Shown here: positions 24,083 through 31,656 of the stretch, piece by piece
How the letters are laid out: the number at the start of each line of letters is the position of its first letter
Position numbering within the stretch: the stretch's first letter is position 1
The notes under the pieces: model-generated
Database searches by the model: none
What the model was told of the DNA's origin: nothing
The model's input: the letters and a program-made list of their open reading frames with translations, nothing else
Position numbers and translations under genes: made by a program
NCBI GenBank assembly: GCA_000302695.1
Contig: AMFN01000003.1
Span: 1,015,510-1,079,509 of the forward strand
Source of the DNA: Enterobacteriaceae bacterium LSJC7
Lineage (GTDB): Bacteria; Pseudomonadota; Gammaproteobacteria; Enterobacterales; Enterobacteriaceae
DNA length: 64,000 bases
Direction of reading: 5' to 3'

Positions 24083-24231
24083 GACTTACGTAATTAAGGT
24101 TTGTTACAGGTGTGACTTTGCTACGATTATGACTGATTAATTCTTTTAAACAGCGTTAAGCCGTCTAACGAAGTAACCACTCTTAACACATTAATATAAA
24201 ATTTGCGGCCCGCGGATGGTTATTTTAATTA
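24083..24231 (-). promoter_or_regulatory. Predicted late promoter and Q-utilisation region
   Basis: This AT-rich gap lies between the Q gene end and the leader terminator. On the minus strand a CATAAT (24131-24126) is a candidate -10 element, but I see no strong -35. The position is that of lambda pR' and qut. Exact start not determined. Confidence 0.5.
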
Positions 24232-24618
24232 TTATTTGTAAACTTCGACTTCGGGGTCCATATCCATTTTAACGCCCAGCACAGATAAACAACCCTCAAT
24301 AAACCCCTCCGCCATTTGAATAACTATCCTGACCCGTTTTTCATCACTTTTGACTATTTTCGCAATTCGCCGCTTTGATGTTCCATAAACATAATGAATA
24401 ACCAGATAATCATATTCCTGCTTTCTGACTGCCTTTAGTTTGTTCATGCAACTTTCAATAATTAATCCGTCATCGTCACTACAACTTAACCGGGTCTTTC
24501 CTTGCTGAGGTATTAGCCCCTTGAAACCCGCAGCGATGCTTGAATAACCAATGTTTACGTTGTCATTAGCAGCCCAGCCGCCCCACCGTTCTAATACTGC
24601 CTGTATGTTACGCTGCAT
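24232..24618 (-). CDS. Antitermination protein Q-like
   Basis: This 128-residue protein belongs to the phage_antitermQ group (start MQRNIQAVLERWGGWAAN, then DDDGLIIESCMNKL and a C-terminal helix-turn-helix-like VYGTSKRRIAKIVKSDEKRV). It should load on RNA polymerase at the late promoter and carry it through the terminator at 24052-24082 and the further hairpins at 14956-14975 and 12914-12990. It overlaps the methylase gene by 11 bases. A shorter-seen relative is encoded at 1-159. Confidence 0.85.
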   Translation of the reverse strand: MQRNIQAVLERWGGWAANDNVNIGYSSIAAGFKGLIPQQGKTRLSCSDDDGLIIESCMNKLKAVRKQEYDYLVIHYVYGTSKRRIAKIVKSDEKRVRIVIQMAEGFIEGCLSVLGVKMDMDPEVEVYK

Positions 24619-25252
24619 GAGTTGCCCCTTTTACTTCTCCTGTAATCATTACGACACTGCTGTTGCACTCATTGCCCCAGCGGTCCCATCCCGGCCATTC
24701 CTCACGTGCGAACAGTTCAATGCGGGAGACATCGCCGTAAAGCTGTTCAAGACGATGGCGTACAGCCCAGGGCTTCTCGCTATGTTCACCCAGGCAACTG
24801 TGTACTACCTGCTTAACCGACGCGCTGGCGCGTTCACGTCCGCTTCCACGTGTGGCTATCAGTACATCCTCCGTGTTGCTGCGGGTGTAATTGCCGCCAT
24901 TCATGCGCGTTTCTGCGTCCAGCATTTCAAGCAGGTCGGTAAAGTCCACCAGCGCGCCTTCGGCCAGGGCTTTATCAAAGCGCCCTCCGGCGTTCTGGTT
25001 CAGCTTCACCCACGTAAAGCCTTTCATCGTGCGAACCCGGAACCCCCAAGCTTCGGCCAGCTCGACAGCCTCACGGTTATGTGTGCCGGTGTACCACATC
25101 GCCAGAACGGAGTTTTCAGCAGCCAGTTGCCAGACAGGTAGCCGTTTCAGGTCTGCCATGCTCATTGTGCTGTAATGATTGTTTGCGGCGCCGTTGCTAA
25201 CCGTGTTGCCGTACTGCCAGGGCGGATCGGCATAAATAAGGTCGTAAATCAT
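24608..25252 (-). CDS. MT-A70 family DNA N6-adenine methyltransferase
   Basis: This 214-residue enzyme has the catalytic DPPW motif at residues 9-12 (IYADPPWQYG) and downstream MT-A70 features (WYTGTHNREAVELAEAWGFRV; GFTWVKLNQN). It should transfer methyl from S-adenosylmethionine to adenine in DNA. In lambdoid phages such orphan enzymes protect phage DNA from host restriction or tune gene expression. It shares four bases with NinG and lies between it and Q. Confidence 0.87.
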   Translation of the reverse strand: MIYDLIYADPPWQYGNTVSNGAANNHYSTMSMADLKRLPVWQLAAENSVLAMWYTGTHNREAVELAEAWGFRVRTMKGFTWVKLNQNAGGRFDKALAEGALVDFTDLLEMLDAETRMNGGNYTRSNTEDVLIATRGSGRERASASVKQVVHSCLGEHSEKPWAVRHRLEQLYGDVSRIELFAREEWPGWDRWGNECNSSVVMITGEVKGATHAA

Positions 25253-25860
25253 GCGGCTCTCTCCTTTTTAAGTTCGCGGGTTTTACGGCGATAGTGAGCC
25301 GCTATTTTTTCCAGTTCTTCGCGGCTGTAGTGCTTTGCTTCATGAGGGCCTTCCAGCCAATCCACCAGCTCCGGGCCGTACCATTCGATAAGCGTGGAGC
25401 GATAGCTTTCGTGTACAGTTTTGTTCTTCGCGGCAAACCTACCGGCGCCGCCGTTACATGCCTTGCACTGCCTGTAAGCGTTCTTCTCTTCAAAACGCAG
25501 TTCTGGCCGTGCACCTACACCCATGTAATGACCACAGTCCCATTGCCCGCCGAACACTTTGGGAGGGTGATATTTTCCACAGCTGGGGCAAGGCTTACCC
25601 TCGTCACGCTCGCGTATGAATGCGTTAAACGCTGTTTGCGCTTTCTTTAGGAAATAACCACGTGGCTGAAGTTCCTTTTTGCGCATCTTCAGCTTTGTTT
25701 TACGGTCACGTTCTGCCAGTAGGGCTTTTGCCGCGCGCTGATAGTCGATGGCACAACGGGGGCCACAAACTTTCTGAAGGTGTCGTGTAGGCGTAAACGT
25801 CTTGCCGCACTGGGCGCACTCCTTCGGCTTGTAGGTTTTGGCTTTCGCGGGCTTCCTCAT
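25249..25860 (-). CDS. ninG: NinG/Rap-type recombination protein
   Basis: This 203-residue protein is NinG-like: an N-terminal zinc knuckle CAQCGKTFTPTRHLQKVCGPRC, a basic middle, and an HNH-like zinc region with CPSCGKYH, WDCGHYMGVGARPELRFE and CKACNGGAG. In lambda NinG (Rap) is a structure-specific nuclease that resolves recombination intermediates. It overlaps the primase gene by four bases and the methylase gene by four. Confidence 0.92.
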   Translation of the reverse strand: MRKPAKAKTYKPKECAQCGKTFTPTRHLQKVCGPRCAIDYQRAAKALLAERDRKTKLKMRKKELQPRGYFLKKAQTAFNAFIRERDEGKPCPSCGKYHPPKVFGGQWDCGHYMGVGARPELRFEEKNAYRQCKACNGGAGRFAAKNKTVHESYRSTLIEWYGPELVDWLEGPHEAKHYSREELEKIAAHYRRKTRELKKERAA

Positions 25861-26828
25861 TTTTTGGCCTCGCGTTTAAATACCCACTCATAAACTTCAG
25901 CGCCTTCAATCAGCAGGTCGTTGAAGTCGCCACGGGCAGGCCAGCGCACTGCTACTGTTTCCAGGTCGTTCTTCGCGTGGAGGTTTGCCGTTGCGCACTC
26001 AAACGCCGCGGCGTGACCGGCTGCGTTATTGTCGGCATCGGCAAAAATGATTAGCGAGCGCACTCCGGCAGGTGCACGGAACCGGCGCATGAAAGCGGTG
26101 TTCATCGTCGCCCAGGTGGCACACTTCGTTATCTGATGGCAGGCAAGCGCAGTTTCGATACCCTCTGCAATACCCAGCGTTGAAGCCGTGGGGAACATTC
26201 GCACCGCTACAGAACGCGCGTGGTCCAGATAGTTATCTTCCTGCAACTTCATTAACTTCTTAGCCGCGCCACCAGCGTTTGCCTTCTTATCACCATCAAG
26301 CAATGTGCGGTGCAGGTAGCAAAGCGCGCCGCGGTCATCTGTTGCCAGTGCATAGATTGATTGCAGCGTTCGGCCAGCTGCGCGCTGATTGTCGCAGTAA
26401 CGGATATTTTCGGCAGGAAGTGCGTTAATACCACGGCTCTGAAAATAACGCTCACCGCCCGTTCCGCGCAGCGGGGTTAACGTGGAAAATTTACGGCTCA
26501 CGCACTCCCGTTGCTGTGCAAGTTCGCTTTTAACCGGGTTTGCCGTCTTCTGCTCTGGTGTGTATTGGTTGCCAATGATCCTGTCTACCTCACCGGCCAG
26601 CATACCAAATTCTTTGCCTGTGGCAGCAGCCAACAGCGCCCAGCCATCACCAGAACCGCACACACAGATATAAGAGCCAGTTCCGTCCTTATCGTCACAG
26701 CGGTACTTCCCTTTCCGCCCGCAAACAGGACACTCCCCTTTGTAATGATTTTTGCCAGTAATGGGCGGCAGCTTGTACGCCTCGAATATTTCACCCCAAC
26801 GGCCTATTGCTGCTTCTTTCGTCTTCAT
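25857..26828 (-). CDS. DNA primase (zinc-finger plus Toprim)
   Basis: This 323-residue protein has an N-terminal zinc site (Cys33, Cys36, Cys44 or Cys55, Cys57; CPVCGRKGKYRC then ICVCGSG) and a C-terminal Toprim core with SLIIFADADNNAAGHAAA. It makes RNA primers for phage DNA replication, probably together with the helicase encoded next to it. Unlike P4 alpha, helicase and primase are separate proteins here. It overlaps both neighbours by four bases. Confidence 0.9.
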   Translation of the reverse strand: MKTKEAAIGRWGEIFEAYKLPPITGKNHYKGECPVCGRKGKYRCDDKDGTGSYICVCGSGDGWALLAAATGKEFGMLAGEVDRIIGNQYTPEQKTANPVKSELAQQRECVSRKFSTLTPLRGTGGERYFQSRGINALPAENIRYCDNQRAAGRTLQSIYALATDDRGALCYLHRTLLDGDKKANAGGAAKKLMKLQEDNYLDHARSVAVRMFPTASTLGIAEGIETALACHQITKCATWATMNTAFMRRFRAPAGVRSLIIFADADNNAAGHAAAFECATANLHAKNDLETVAVRWPARGDFNDLLIEGAEVYEWVFKREAKK

Positions 26829-28354
26829 GCTGCTTGATCCTGTTTTGCTTTGCCTTTGGCGTAGGCGATCTGTTTTGACCGGATGTAGTTCGCCACTTCC
26901 GGCGTTATCTCTTTAGGGGTGTTGTCCAGCCCACGCGGCCAGACGTCGAACTTCTGGCGGTAGGTATGCGCGCACCAGCCATCACTTACCGGCTTGCCCT
27001 GCGCTGCGCGGGTGCGCTGATAGAACAGGATTTGCGACCACCAGCTTTGCTTTTGCTCTTTTGAAGGTTTTGATTCAGCACTACCAATTTTCTTCAGGCC
27101 GCGGGTTCTGTCCGTCTCGTAGTCTTCGCCCGCCAGCGGTTTGAAGCCGCACTTCGGGCAGATGTAAACGCCAGCGGGTTTGACGTAATGGCACTGGCCG
27201 CACTCTTTCGGCAGCTTTTCAGGCTGGTCGGTTTTAGCTACGCGCGCGGGTGCGTCTTCCATGCCATCAGAGGATGAAGGGAGGTAGTCGTATTCAATGT
27301 CGTCGGGATAACCCAGCTGGTTAACGGTGCCGCTGTGGTCGAAGATGAGGCAGTAATCTTTCCCAGGGGCTGGGCGCAGGCCACGGCCCAGCGTCTGAAT
27401 CCAGCGCATTTCACTTTTGGTAGGGCGGGCAAAAATAATACAGCGCACATCACTGTCGAACCCGGCAACCAGAACGCCGACGTTCACGATGATTTTGGTG
27501 ATCCCCTGCTCAAACCGGCGGATGGTTAACTGGCGTTCGTCGTGAGGTGTGCTGGCCGTCATAACTTCGACTGCTACGCCAGCGCGGGCAAACTCCATCG
27601 TAACGTAATTAGCGTGGGCCACGTTCACACAAAAGCAGATTGTCGGGCGGTCCTCGCCGTTCTCCATCCAGTTCTTGACGATATCGCCCACCAGCTTTGC
27701 TTCGCTCATCACAACGGCCAGCTGTTCTTCGTTGTAGTCGCTACCGTATCCCGCCTGGTATGTCGTCTTGACGTTCGTCAGGTCCGGGTGTGACGGTGCG
27801 TAAAACTCGTAGTTGCTCAGCGCGCCAATAGCGATCAGCTCTTTCATGGTGGTCGGCTTGATCAGACGGCGGTAGTAATTCCCCAGGAACTTCGCAAACG
27901 GTGTTCCTGACAGACCAACCACCTTCGTTGCTGTATTGCGGGTAAGGTTGTCGATTACCTGAAGCAGCTTCTTACGCTTCAGGTGCGCTTCATCCACGAT
28001 CAACAGGTCGATGTTATCCGGGAACTCACGGCGTATAAGCGTGTCCGCGCTGGCTATCTGGATCAGTGCAGTCGGGTTGTACGACGGGTGATCGCGCCAT
28101 ACGTAGCTGATTTCATCACCCGGCAGGCCGTACTGAATAAACCGTGTGGCGGTCTGGTCAAGCAGCACTGTATACGGTGCCACAAACATTACGCGCATCC
28201 CGCGGCTTACAAAGCCGTCTGTAATCAGCGCGGCAATAGCGGTTTTGCCAAATCCTACAGGCGCATACAGCAGGAAGGAGGCGTTTTGCTTCCACTCTGC
28301 ACGCAACATGTTCAGGGCGACAACCTGCTTTTCACGGGGCTGGATGTTAAGCAT
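26825..28354 (-). CDS. DEAD/DEAH-box helicase (superfamily 2)
   Basis: This 509-residue helicase has Walker A APVGFGKT (31-38), the DEAH box (121-124, LLIVDEAH), a VGLSGTPFAKF motif III region and a motif VI QTLGRGLRPAPGKDY. The C-terminal part adds a zinc ribbon (CGQCHYVKPAGVYICPKCG). Proteins of this type open the replication origin or load primase in many lambdoid phages lacking lambda O/P. It precedes the primase gene. Confidence 0.9.
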   Translation of the reverse strand: MLNIQPREKQVVALNMLRAEWKQNASFLLYAPVGFGKTAIAALITDGFVSRGMRVMFVAPYTVLLDQTATRFIQYGLPGDEISYVWRDHPSYNPTALIQIASADTLIRREFPDNIDLLIVDEAHLKRKKLLQVIDNLTRNTATKVVGLSGTPFAKFLGNYYRRLIKPTTMKELIAIGALSNYEFYAPSHPDLTNVKTTYQAGYGSDYNEEQLAVVMSEAKLVGDIVKNWMENGEDRPTICFCVNVAHANYVTMEFARAGVAVEVMTASTPHDERQLTIRRFEQGITKIIVNVGVLVAGFDSDVRCIIFARPTKSEMRWIQTLGRGLRPAPGKDYCLIFDHSGTVNQLGYPDDIEYDYLPSSSDGMEDAPARVAKTDQPEKLPKECGQCHYVKPAGVYICPKCGFKPLAGEDYETDRTRGLKKIGSAESKPSKEQKQSWWSQILFYQRTRAAQGKPVSDGWCAHTYRQKFDVWPRGLDNTPKEITPEVANYIRSKQIAYAKGKAKQDQAA

Positions 28355-28700
28355 TGTCCTTCCCTCCCCATACCAGGTTAGCGGCGCGGTTGTCCAGGGT
28401 ATCCCCGTTAATGTGCGTCACTGCTGTTTGGCACGATGGGTTAGGCACAAATGCCGCTGCCACCAGCTCATGAACGCCAAACTTAGCTCGCTGACGTTTG
28501 ACGCTCAGCGTCACAGTTTTGTAACCGTTTTGGCGAACGCGCCCTTTCAGGCAACCGCCATTGATACGGCGAATAAAATATTCAGAATCGGCAATGCGCG
28601 GAACGCAGCGTACTCTGCCGTGAGTACTGACTTCGTATGCCCTGGCGTATGCTGCCACCGGCACAGGCGCCCACTTTTCTTTCACGTCTGAACAAATCAT
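28347..28700 (-). CDS. NUMOD4/HNH endonuclease (free-standing homing type)
   Basis: This protein of 117 residues starts at the ATG at 28700, seven bases after GGAG. It has a NUMOD4 DNA-binding part (YEVSTHGRVR) and an HNH core (HELVAAAFVPNP, VTHINGDTLDNRAANLVW). Such nucleases cut phage DNA lacking the gene and spread by repair. It overlaps the helicase start by eight bases, a typical place for a homing intruder. The gap 28707-28890 upstream has no gene but two copies of a 14-bp palindrome. Confidence 0.8.
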   Translation of the reverse strand: MICSDVKEKWAPVPVAAYARAYEVSTHGRVRCVPRIADSEYFIRRINGGCLKGRVRQNGYKTVTLSVKRQRAKFGVHELVAAAFVPNPSCQTAVTHINGDTLDNRAANLVWGGKDNA

Positions 28701-28712
28701 TTTCAATCTCCA

Positions 28713-28885
28713 TTTAGACGGCTAAACGTCCAGACAGCCAGCGACGTTTCAAACCCCTTACAGTGATCAACTTAACCATTTCAGTTGTTGGTAAAGTCCC
28801 TGTTCCAGCGCTTCGCGCTAAACCCCAAAAACCGCCCCCTTTCCCCCATTGATGCTTATGAGGGATAGCCGTTTAGACGGCTAAA
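28713..28885. repeat. Two copies of palindrome TTTAGACGGCTAAA
   Basis: TTTAGACGGCTAAA occurs at 28713-28726 and 28872-28885 and frames an otherwise gene-free gap of about 145 bases. Each copy is an inverted repeat, TTTAG-ACGG-CTAAA. Spacing places them at the ends of the gap between the NUMOD4/HNH gene and the gene at 28891. They could be protein-binding sites, parts of an origin, or marks of an insertion. None of these is shown. Confidence 0.6.
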
Positions 28886-28890
28886 AAAAA

Positions 28891-29172
28891 TCAATCAACC
28901 CGCGGTGGTGGTGACGTGTAACCCCGTGATACTGGGGTGTACCGTGCGCAGAACTCACGCAACCGCTTGTTTGCCGATCGTCTGGCCGCGTTCTGCTGTC
29001 GGAATGACACCTGTTCAGCGTCGAATGCGTCCTGGTACGCCTGCGCATACGCAAGCGCGATTTTGTCTCTCAACCCAACAGGCAACGTGGAAAGTTGCGC
29101 ACGTATCCACGCCCCATCCTCACGGGTGTAAACCGCAGGGAGAGCGACATAATTAAATTCGTCCTGATACAT
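28891..29172 (-). CDS. Conserved hypothetical early phage protein
   Basis: This 93-residue protein is helical with aromatic N-terminus (MYQDEFNYVALPAVYTREDGA, quoted in part) and a basic middle (NAARRSANKRLREFCARY). Similar small proteins are found next to CII-like genes in lambdoid early operons; function unknown. It is the second gene of the minus-strand early operon, after the CII-like gene. Confidence 0.65.
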   Translation of the reverse strand: MYQDEFNYVALPAVYTREDGAWIRAQLSTLPVGLRDKIALAYAQAYQDAFDAEQVSFRQQNAARRSANKRLREFCARYTPVSRGYTSPPPRVD

Positions 29173-29213
29173 TGGCCCTCCGGCGTCACGGTGTACGCTG
29201 GGCGCTGAAATGA

Positions 29214-29717
29214 TTAGTCTGGTGGTTTGGCAACCTCATCGGGAGCGCAGAAAACCCGGAATAACAACGTCAAGTGTTCCTGCCATTTGCTCATGACTTG
29301 GTAGCTGTTTTTTTCTATCTGTGCCCGTTCGGTAGCATCAATCACACCATCAGACGTGGCTTTACGGATGTAATGGGAATGCCTGCCAATCCATTCGATT
29401 GACTCCATTAACCGCTGATTAATATCCGCGTTATCTACGTCATCAACATCCGTAAGCGGTACAAATACCCCGCCAGTGTGTTGTGCGATTGCATCTGCAA
29501 TATGGTTAGTTCCACCCGCCCGTTGTAGAACTAAGGCCCACCCCAAAGGGAAAATCTGATCACCTTCAGAGCGGAGGCGATTGAATAACGCGCTCTCAGT
29601 GGTATCTAACCATTCGGCAGCTTCAGCGTATCCACCTGGTAATTCAGCGATGGTTTTCTTGATAGCGACCACCAGCCAACTGGGTTGTTTTTCAATCTTC
29701 CAATGCTTATCACCCAC
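29214..29717 (-). CDS. CII/YmfL-like transcriptional regulator
   Basis: This 167-residue protein resembles YmfL of the e14 prophage and the CII-type regulator family: a helix-turn-helix-like region AAEWLDTTESALFNRLR (about residues 36-52) followed by helices. It lies downstream of the Cro-like gene, where CII lies in lambdoid phages. It may help choose between lysis and lysogeny; direct evidence is lacking. Confidence 0.75.
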   Translation of the reverse strand: MGDKHWKIEKQPSWLVVAIKKTIAELPGGYAEAAEWLDTTESALFNRLRSEGDQIFPLGWALVLQRAGGTNHIADAIAQHTGGVFVPLTDVDDVDNADINQRLMESIEWIGRHSHYIRKATSDGVIDATERAQIEKNSYQVMSKWQEHLTLLFRVFCAPDEVAKPPD

Positions 29718-29739
29718 AACTTTCCCCTTCTTACTGTGG

Positions 29740-29955
29740 TTATGATTTGGGAGTTACTTGTGTACGCTTTTCATAAAGCTCAGGCCGATACACGAGCCCA
29801 CCTTGAGTGCGGTAAGCAGCTTCTGTTGCTCTGCCCTTAGGAATCAATCCACCAGGGCGTTTACGCCATTGATAAAAGGATTCAGGGGATACCCCAAAAA
29901 AATTCGCCGCCTCGATAGGTGAGCCAAAAAAGGTTTCAAGTTCTTGTGTAGTCAT
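29740..29955 (-). CDS. Cro-like repressor
   Basis: This 71-residue protein is a compact helix-turn-helix (TQELETFFGSPIEAANFFGVS, then PESFYQWRKRPG) of the Cro/YdaS type. It diverges from the CI gene across a 96-base operator region. It should shut down repressor and early transcription after induction. The promoter (TTGACC-N17-TAGTAT) and two operators lie in the intergenic region. Confidence 0.82.
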   Translation of the reverse strand: MTTQELETFFGSPIEAANFFGVSPESFYQWRKRPGGLIPKGRATEAAYRTQGGLVYRPELYEKRTQVTPKS

Positions 29956-29965
29956 ACCACTTCTC

Positions 29966-29979
29966 CTAATTTTTTTTAG
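29966..29979. promoter_or_regulatory. CI/Cro operator 1
   Basis: CTAATTTTTTTTAG has the CTAA-N6-TTAG symmetry shared by the operators at 30015-30028 and 30763-30776. It lies just downstream of the -10 of the Cro promoter, about where transcription begins. Weakest of the three copies. Confidence 0.55.
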
Positions 29980-30008
29980 ATACTAAAACCAAAACATTTT
30001 TTGGTCAA
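29980..30008 (-). promoter_or_regulatory. PR promoter for the minus-strand early operon
   Basis: On the minus strand TTGACC (30008-30003) and TAGTAT (29985-29980) are separated by exactly 17 bases. The promoter reads toward the Cro-like gene and is flanked by operators at 29966-29979 and 30015-30028. Confidence 0.65.
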
Positions 30009-30014
30009 TTAAAA

Positions 30015-30028
30015 CTAAAATAATTTAG
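30015..30028. promoter_or_regulatory. CI/Cro operator 2
   Basis: CTAAAATAATTTAG is a near-perfect palindrome (CTAAA/TTTAG) between the CI and Cro-like genes, 24 bases before the CI start. The third copy at 30763-30776 is perfect. Operators on both sides of CI fit lambda-like OR and OL. Confidence 0.7.
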
Positions 30029-30051
30029 GTTTTTCAAACGAGGTATTTGAA

Positions 30052-30696
30052 GTGAGCACATTCGGTGCAAGGCTCCAATCATTGCGAAAAGAAAGAAAAC
30101 TCACGCAAAAACAATTAGGCAAAATTGTTGGGGTAAGCGACGTTACAGTTGGCTATTGGGAGAAAAACCAAAACAGCCCTGGAGGAATGTCCCTTACAAA
30201 ATTAGCCAAGTATTTCGGGGTATCAGAAGATTTCTTGCTTACAGGGAAAGAAGAGAAGTCCAACATCGCCACATCCTCCTTTGGCGTGATGCAAGTTCCA
30301 GTTATCAGCTGGGTTCAGGCTGGAGCCTGGACTTCAGAAAGTGATGCAAGAAATTTAGAAGGCAAAGTGGATTACGTTCTTACCAACGGCCATCATTCCA
30401 TGGGAACTTTTGCTGTAAAGGTTCGTGGTAAATCTATGGAACCGGATTTTAAGGAAGGAGACACTCTTATAGTTGACCCCGACCTTTATCCAGCCCCAGG
30501 AGACTTTGTTGTAGGAAAAAATGGCAGCGAAGAGGCAACATTTAAAAAATATCGGTCCAGAGGAGTTAATGAGAACGGCGTAGAAGTGTTTGAACTGGTC
30601 CCATTGAACCCCGATTTTGCCACTCATAGCTCATTAACTGAACACATCTCAATCATTGGCGTGGTGATAGAACATCGACGCCAGATGCGCTCCTGA
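30052..30696 (+). CDS. CI-type prophage repressor (S24 autoprotease)
   Basis: This 214-residue repressor has an N-terminal helix-turn-helix (residues about 8-62, LTQKQLGKIVGVSDVTVGYW) and a C-terminal S24 protease. The cleavage site is Ala90-Gly91 in WVQAGAW, with catalytic Ser128 (GKSMEP) and Lys165 (EATFKKY). RecA-promoted cleavage should therefore induce the prophage after DNA damage. The GTG start is preceded by GAGG. Three 14-bp palindromes around the gene are the likely operators. The AntA/AntB antirepressor gene gives a second way to inactivate it. Confidence 0.92.
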   Translation: MSTFGARLQSLRKERKLTQKQLGKIVGVSDVTVGYWEKNQNSPGGMSLTKLAKYFGVSEDFLLTGKEEKSNIATSSFGVMQVPVISWVQAGAWTSESDARNLEGKVDYVLTNGHHSMGTFAVKVRGKSMEPDFKEGDTLIVDPDLYPAPGDFVVGKNGSEEATFKKYRSRGVNENGVEVFELVPLNPDFATHSSLTEHISIIGVVIEHRRQMRS

Positions 30697-30750
30697 TCCT
30701 TCGTTAAAACCCCTTCCCCATGGAAATCTAAAAATATTTTGATTTCCACC

Positions 30751-30779
30751 TTGACCAAAAAACTAAATTAATTTAGATT
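30751..30779 (+). promoter_or_regulatory. PL promoter with embedded operator
   Basis: TTGACC (30751-30756) and TAGATT (30774-30779) are 17 bases apart on the plus strand. The 14-bp palindrome CTAAATTAATTTAG (30763-30776) lies between them and overlaps the -10, so a bound repressor would block polymerase. The promoter drives the plus-strand early operon. Confidence 0.7.
30763..30776. promoter_or_regulatory. CI/Cro operator 3 (perfect palindrome)
   Basis: CTAAATTAATTTAG is perfectly symmetric and matches the two copies near 29966 and 30015. A weaker look-alike, CTAAAAATATTTTG, lies at 30728-30741. Its place inside the PL promoter supports an operator function. Confidence 0.7.
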
Positions 30780-30837
30780 TTCATCATTGAAGTTAAGTTT
30801 TGCTCGATAACCTAAGAGCAATTAAGGAGTTGATGTG

Positions 30838-31074
30838 ATGAAAATGCGTAACAGGAGTGTATCGATTCTAGTCAACGGCACGACGCTTGCCTGCATTAAC
30901 ACCAACAAGGCCGTTGCTGCGGATTATTTAACTTTTATGGAAGCAGTAATTGGAGCATTGATGCATGAACCGTCACTTGAACACGAGGCTAATGCATCAA
31001 ATAAAACCATTCTACACAAACATTTTGGAAGTTTGGGTTCCTTGCCAATTACAGATCCCAAAGGTCCTCAATAA
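30838..31074 (+). CDS. Hypothetical first protein of the plus-strand early operon
   Basis: This 78-residue protein starts MKMRNRSVSILVNG; AAGGAG lies nine bases before the ATG (a GTG at 30835 is also possible). It is the first gene after PL, where lambda has N. It lacks an arginine-rich N-terminal motif and is not N-like. Family not recognised. Its last 26 bases overlap a gene on the opposite strand. Confidence 0.6.
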   Translation: MKMRNRSVSILVNGTTLACINTNKAVAADYLTFMEAVIGALMHEPSLEHEANASNKTILHKHFGSLGSLPITDPKGPQ

Positions 31075-31282
31075 AAAAATTAACTCTAATTGTCCCTGCA
31101 TCTTTTGATGCATCAAGAAAATGCTGAACAACATCGTCAGTTAGTGAGGTATTCCATTCCTTAAAACTATGGCGAGGGAAATATTTTTCAAAAATTTCAT
31201 GAACGGCAACTTCTCCAACTGAAGTATCGGGAATCATCCCGCAACGGGAAAGACACGTGGCAATAAGAGTTGATTTAAGCAT
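31049..31282 (-). CDS. Small reversed gene in the early operon
   Basis: The frame from the ATG at 31282 encodes 77 residues (MLKSTLIATCLSRCGMIPD at the start, acidic VNFFIEDLWDL at the end). AAGGAAAAGG lies right before it, a strong ribosome binding site. It runs against the early operon and overlaps the end of the gene before it. A reversed gene near the repressor is often expressed in the lysogen. I do not recognise it; an exclusion or accessory role is only possible. Confidence 0.55.
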   Translation of the reverse strand: MLKSTLIATCLSRCGMIPDTSVGEVAVHEIFEKYFPRHSFKEWNTSLTDDVVQHFLDASKDAGTIRVNFFIEDLWDL

Positions 31283-31352
31283 TTCCTTTTCCTTGCAGAA
31301 GTAATCAACCGCAAGGATACCACTGAGCCTGAAGTGGTGAAAAGACAAGCAA

Positions 31353-31367
31353 CGCTCTTTAACAATC
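31353..31367 (+). promoter_or_regulatory. boxA antitermination element
   Basis: CGCTCTTTAACAATC differs only at its first base from the E. coli rrn boxA (TGCTCTTTAACAATC), the RNA site for NusB and NusE. It lies on the plus-strand early transcript, right before the structured RNA at 31409-31656. No lambda-type boxB hairpin follows it closely. Confidence 0.7.
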
Positions 31368-31408
31368 TGCAAAGTCGGAACAGCGCACTGAACCTGTTTA
31401 GACCCCTA

Positions 31409-31656
31409 CGCATAAATGCGATGTACCGCCGGGTGCGATCCGGTCGGCGGGAAGATTAGCCCCGGTATTACGGGCGTGAAAGGGCAACACTGGTGGCAGA
31501 GGTGCGCAAGCGCAAACAGTTTTCTTTGGGGTGTGGTGAAGGGTTCATGGACGGGAATATGTCGCACGTAAAGCGGCGAGGCCCGAGGAACTATTGCCGA
31601 ATTGAAGTAGGCCGAATCGGGTCGAAATGGGTGTCCCACCGACCACACCACCAAAG
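31409..31656 (+). ncRNA. Highly structured leader RNA (candidate antitermination or regulatory RNA)
   Basis: This non-coding stretch follows the boxA and precedes the gene at 31679. Visible stems: CGCA/TGCG (31409-31420), CCGCC/GGCGG (31426-31450), CCCG/CGGG (31461-31474), TGCG/CGCA (31503-31514 area) and a 14-bp long-range stem. The long-range stem pairs CTTTGGGGTGTGGT (31524-31537) with ACCACACCACCAAAG (31642-31656, one bulged A). Inside that stem are CCCGA/TCGGG (31582-31621) and TGGG/CCCA (31628-31638). The GC-rich composition contrasts with the neighbouring genes. It resembles in logic, not in recognised sequence, RNA antiterminators such as HK022 put. The family is unknown to me. Confidence 0.65.

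Noticed and set aside
28713-28885. TTTAGACGGCTAAA palindromes as further CI operators
   Set aside because: The half-sites face the other way (TTTAG...CTAAA instead of CTAAA...TTTAG) and the centre is GC-rich.
30838-31074. Lambda N-type antiterminator
   Set aside because: The protein lies at the N position but lacks an arginine-rich RNA-binding helix.
31524-31656. RNase P RNA or tmRNA-like molecule
   Set aside because: The domain has GAGG and CCGA pieces that recall such RNAs, but none of the universally conserved blocks occurs in order.
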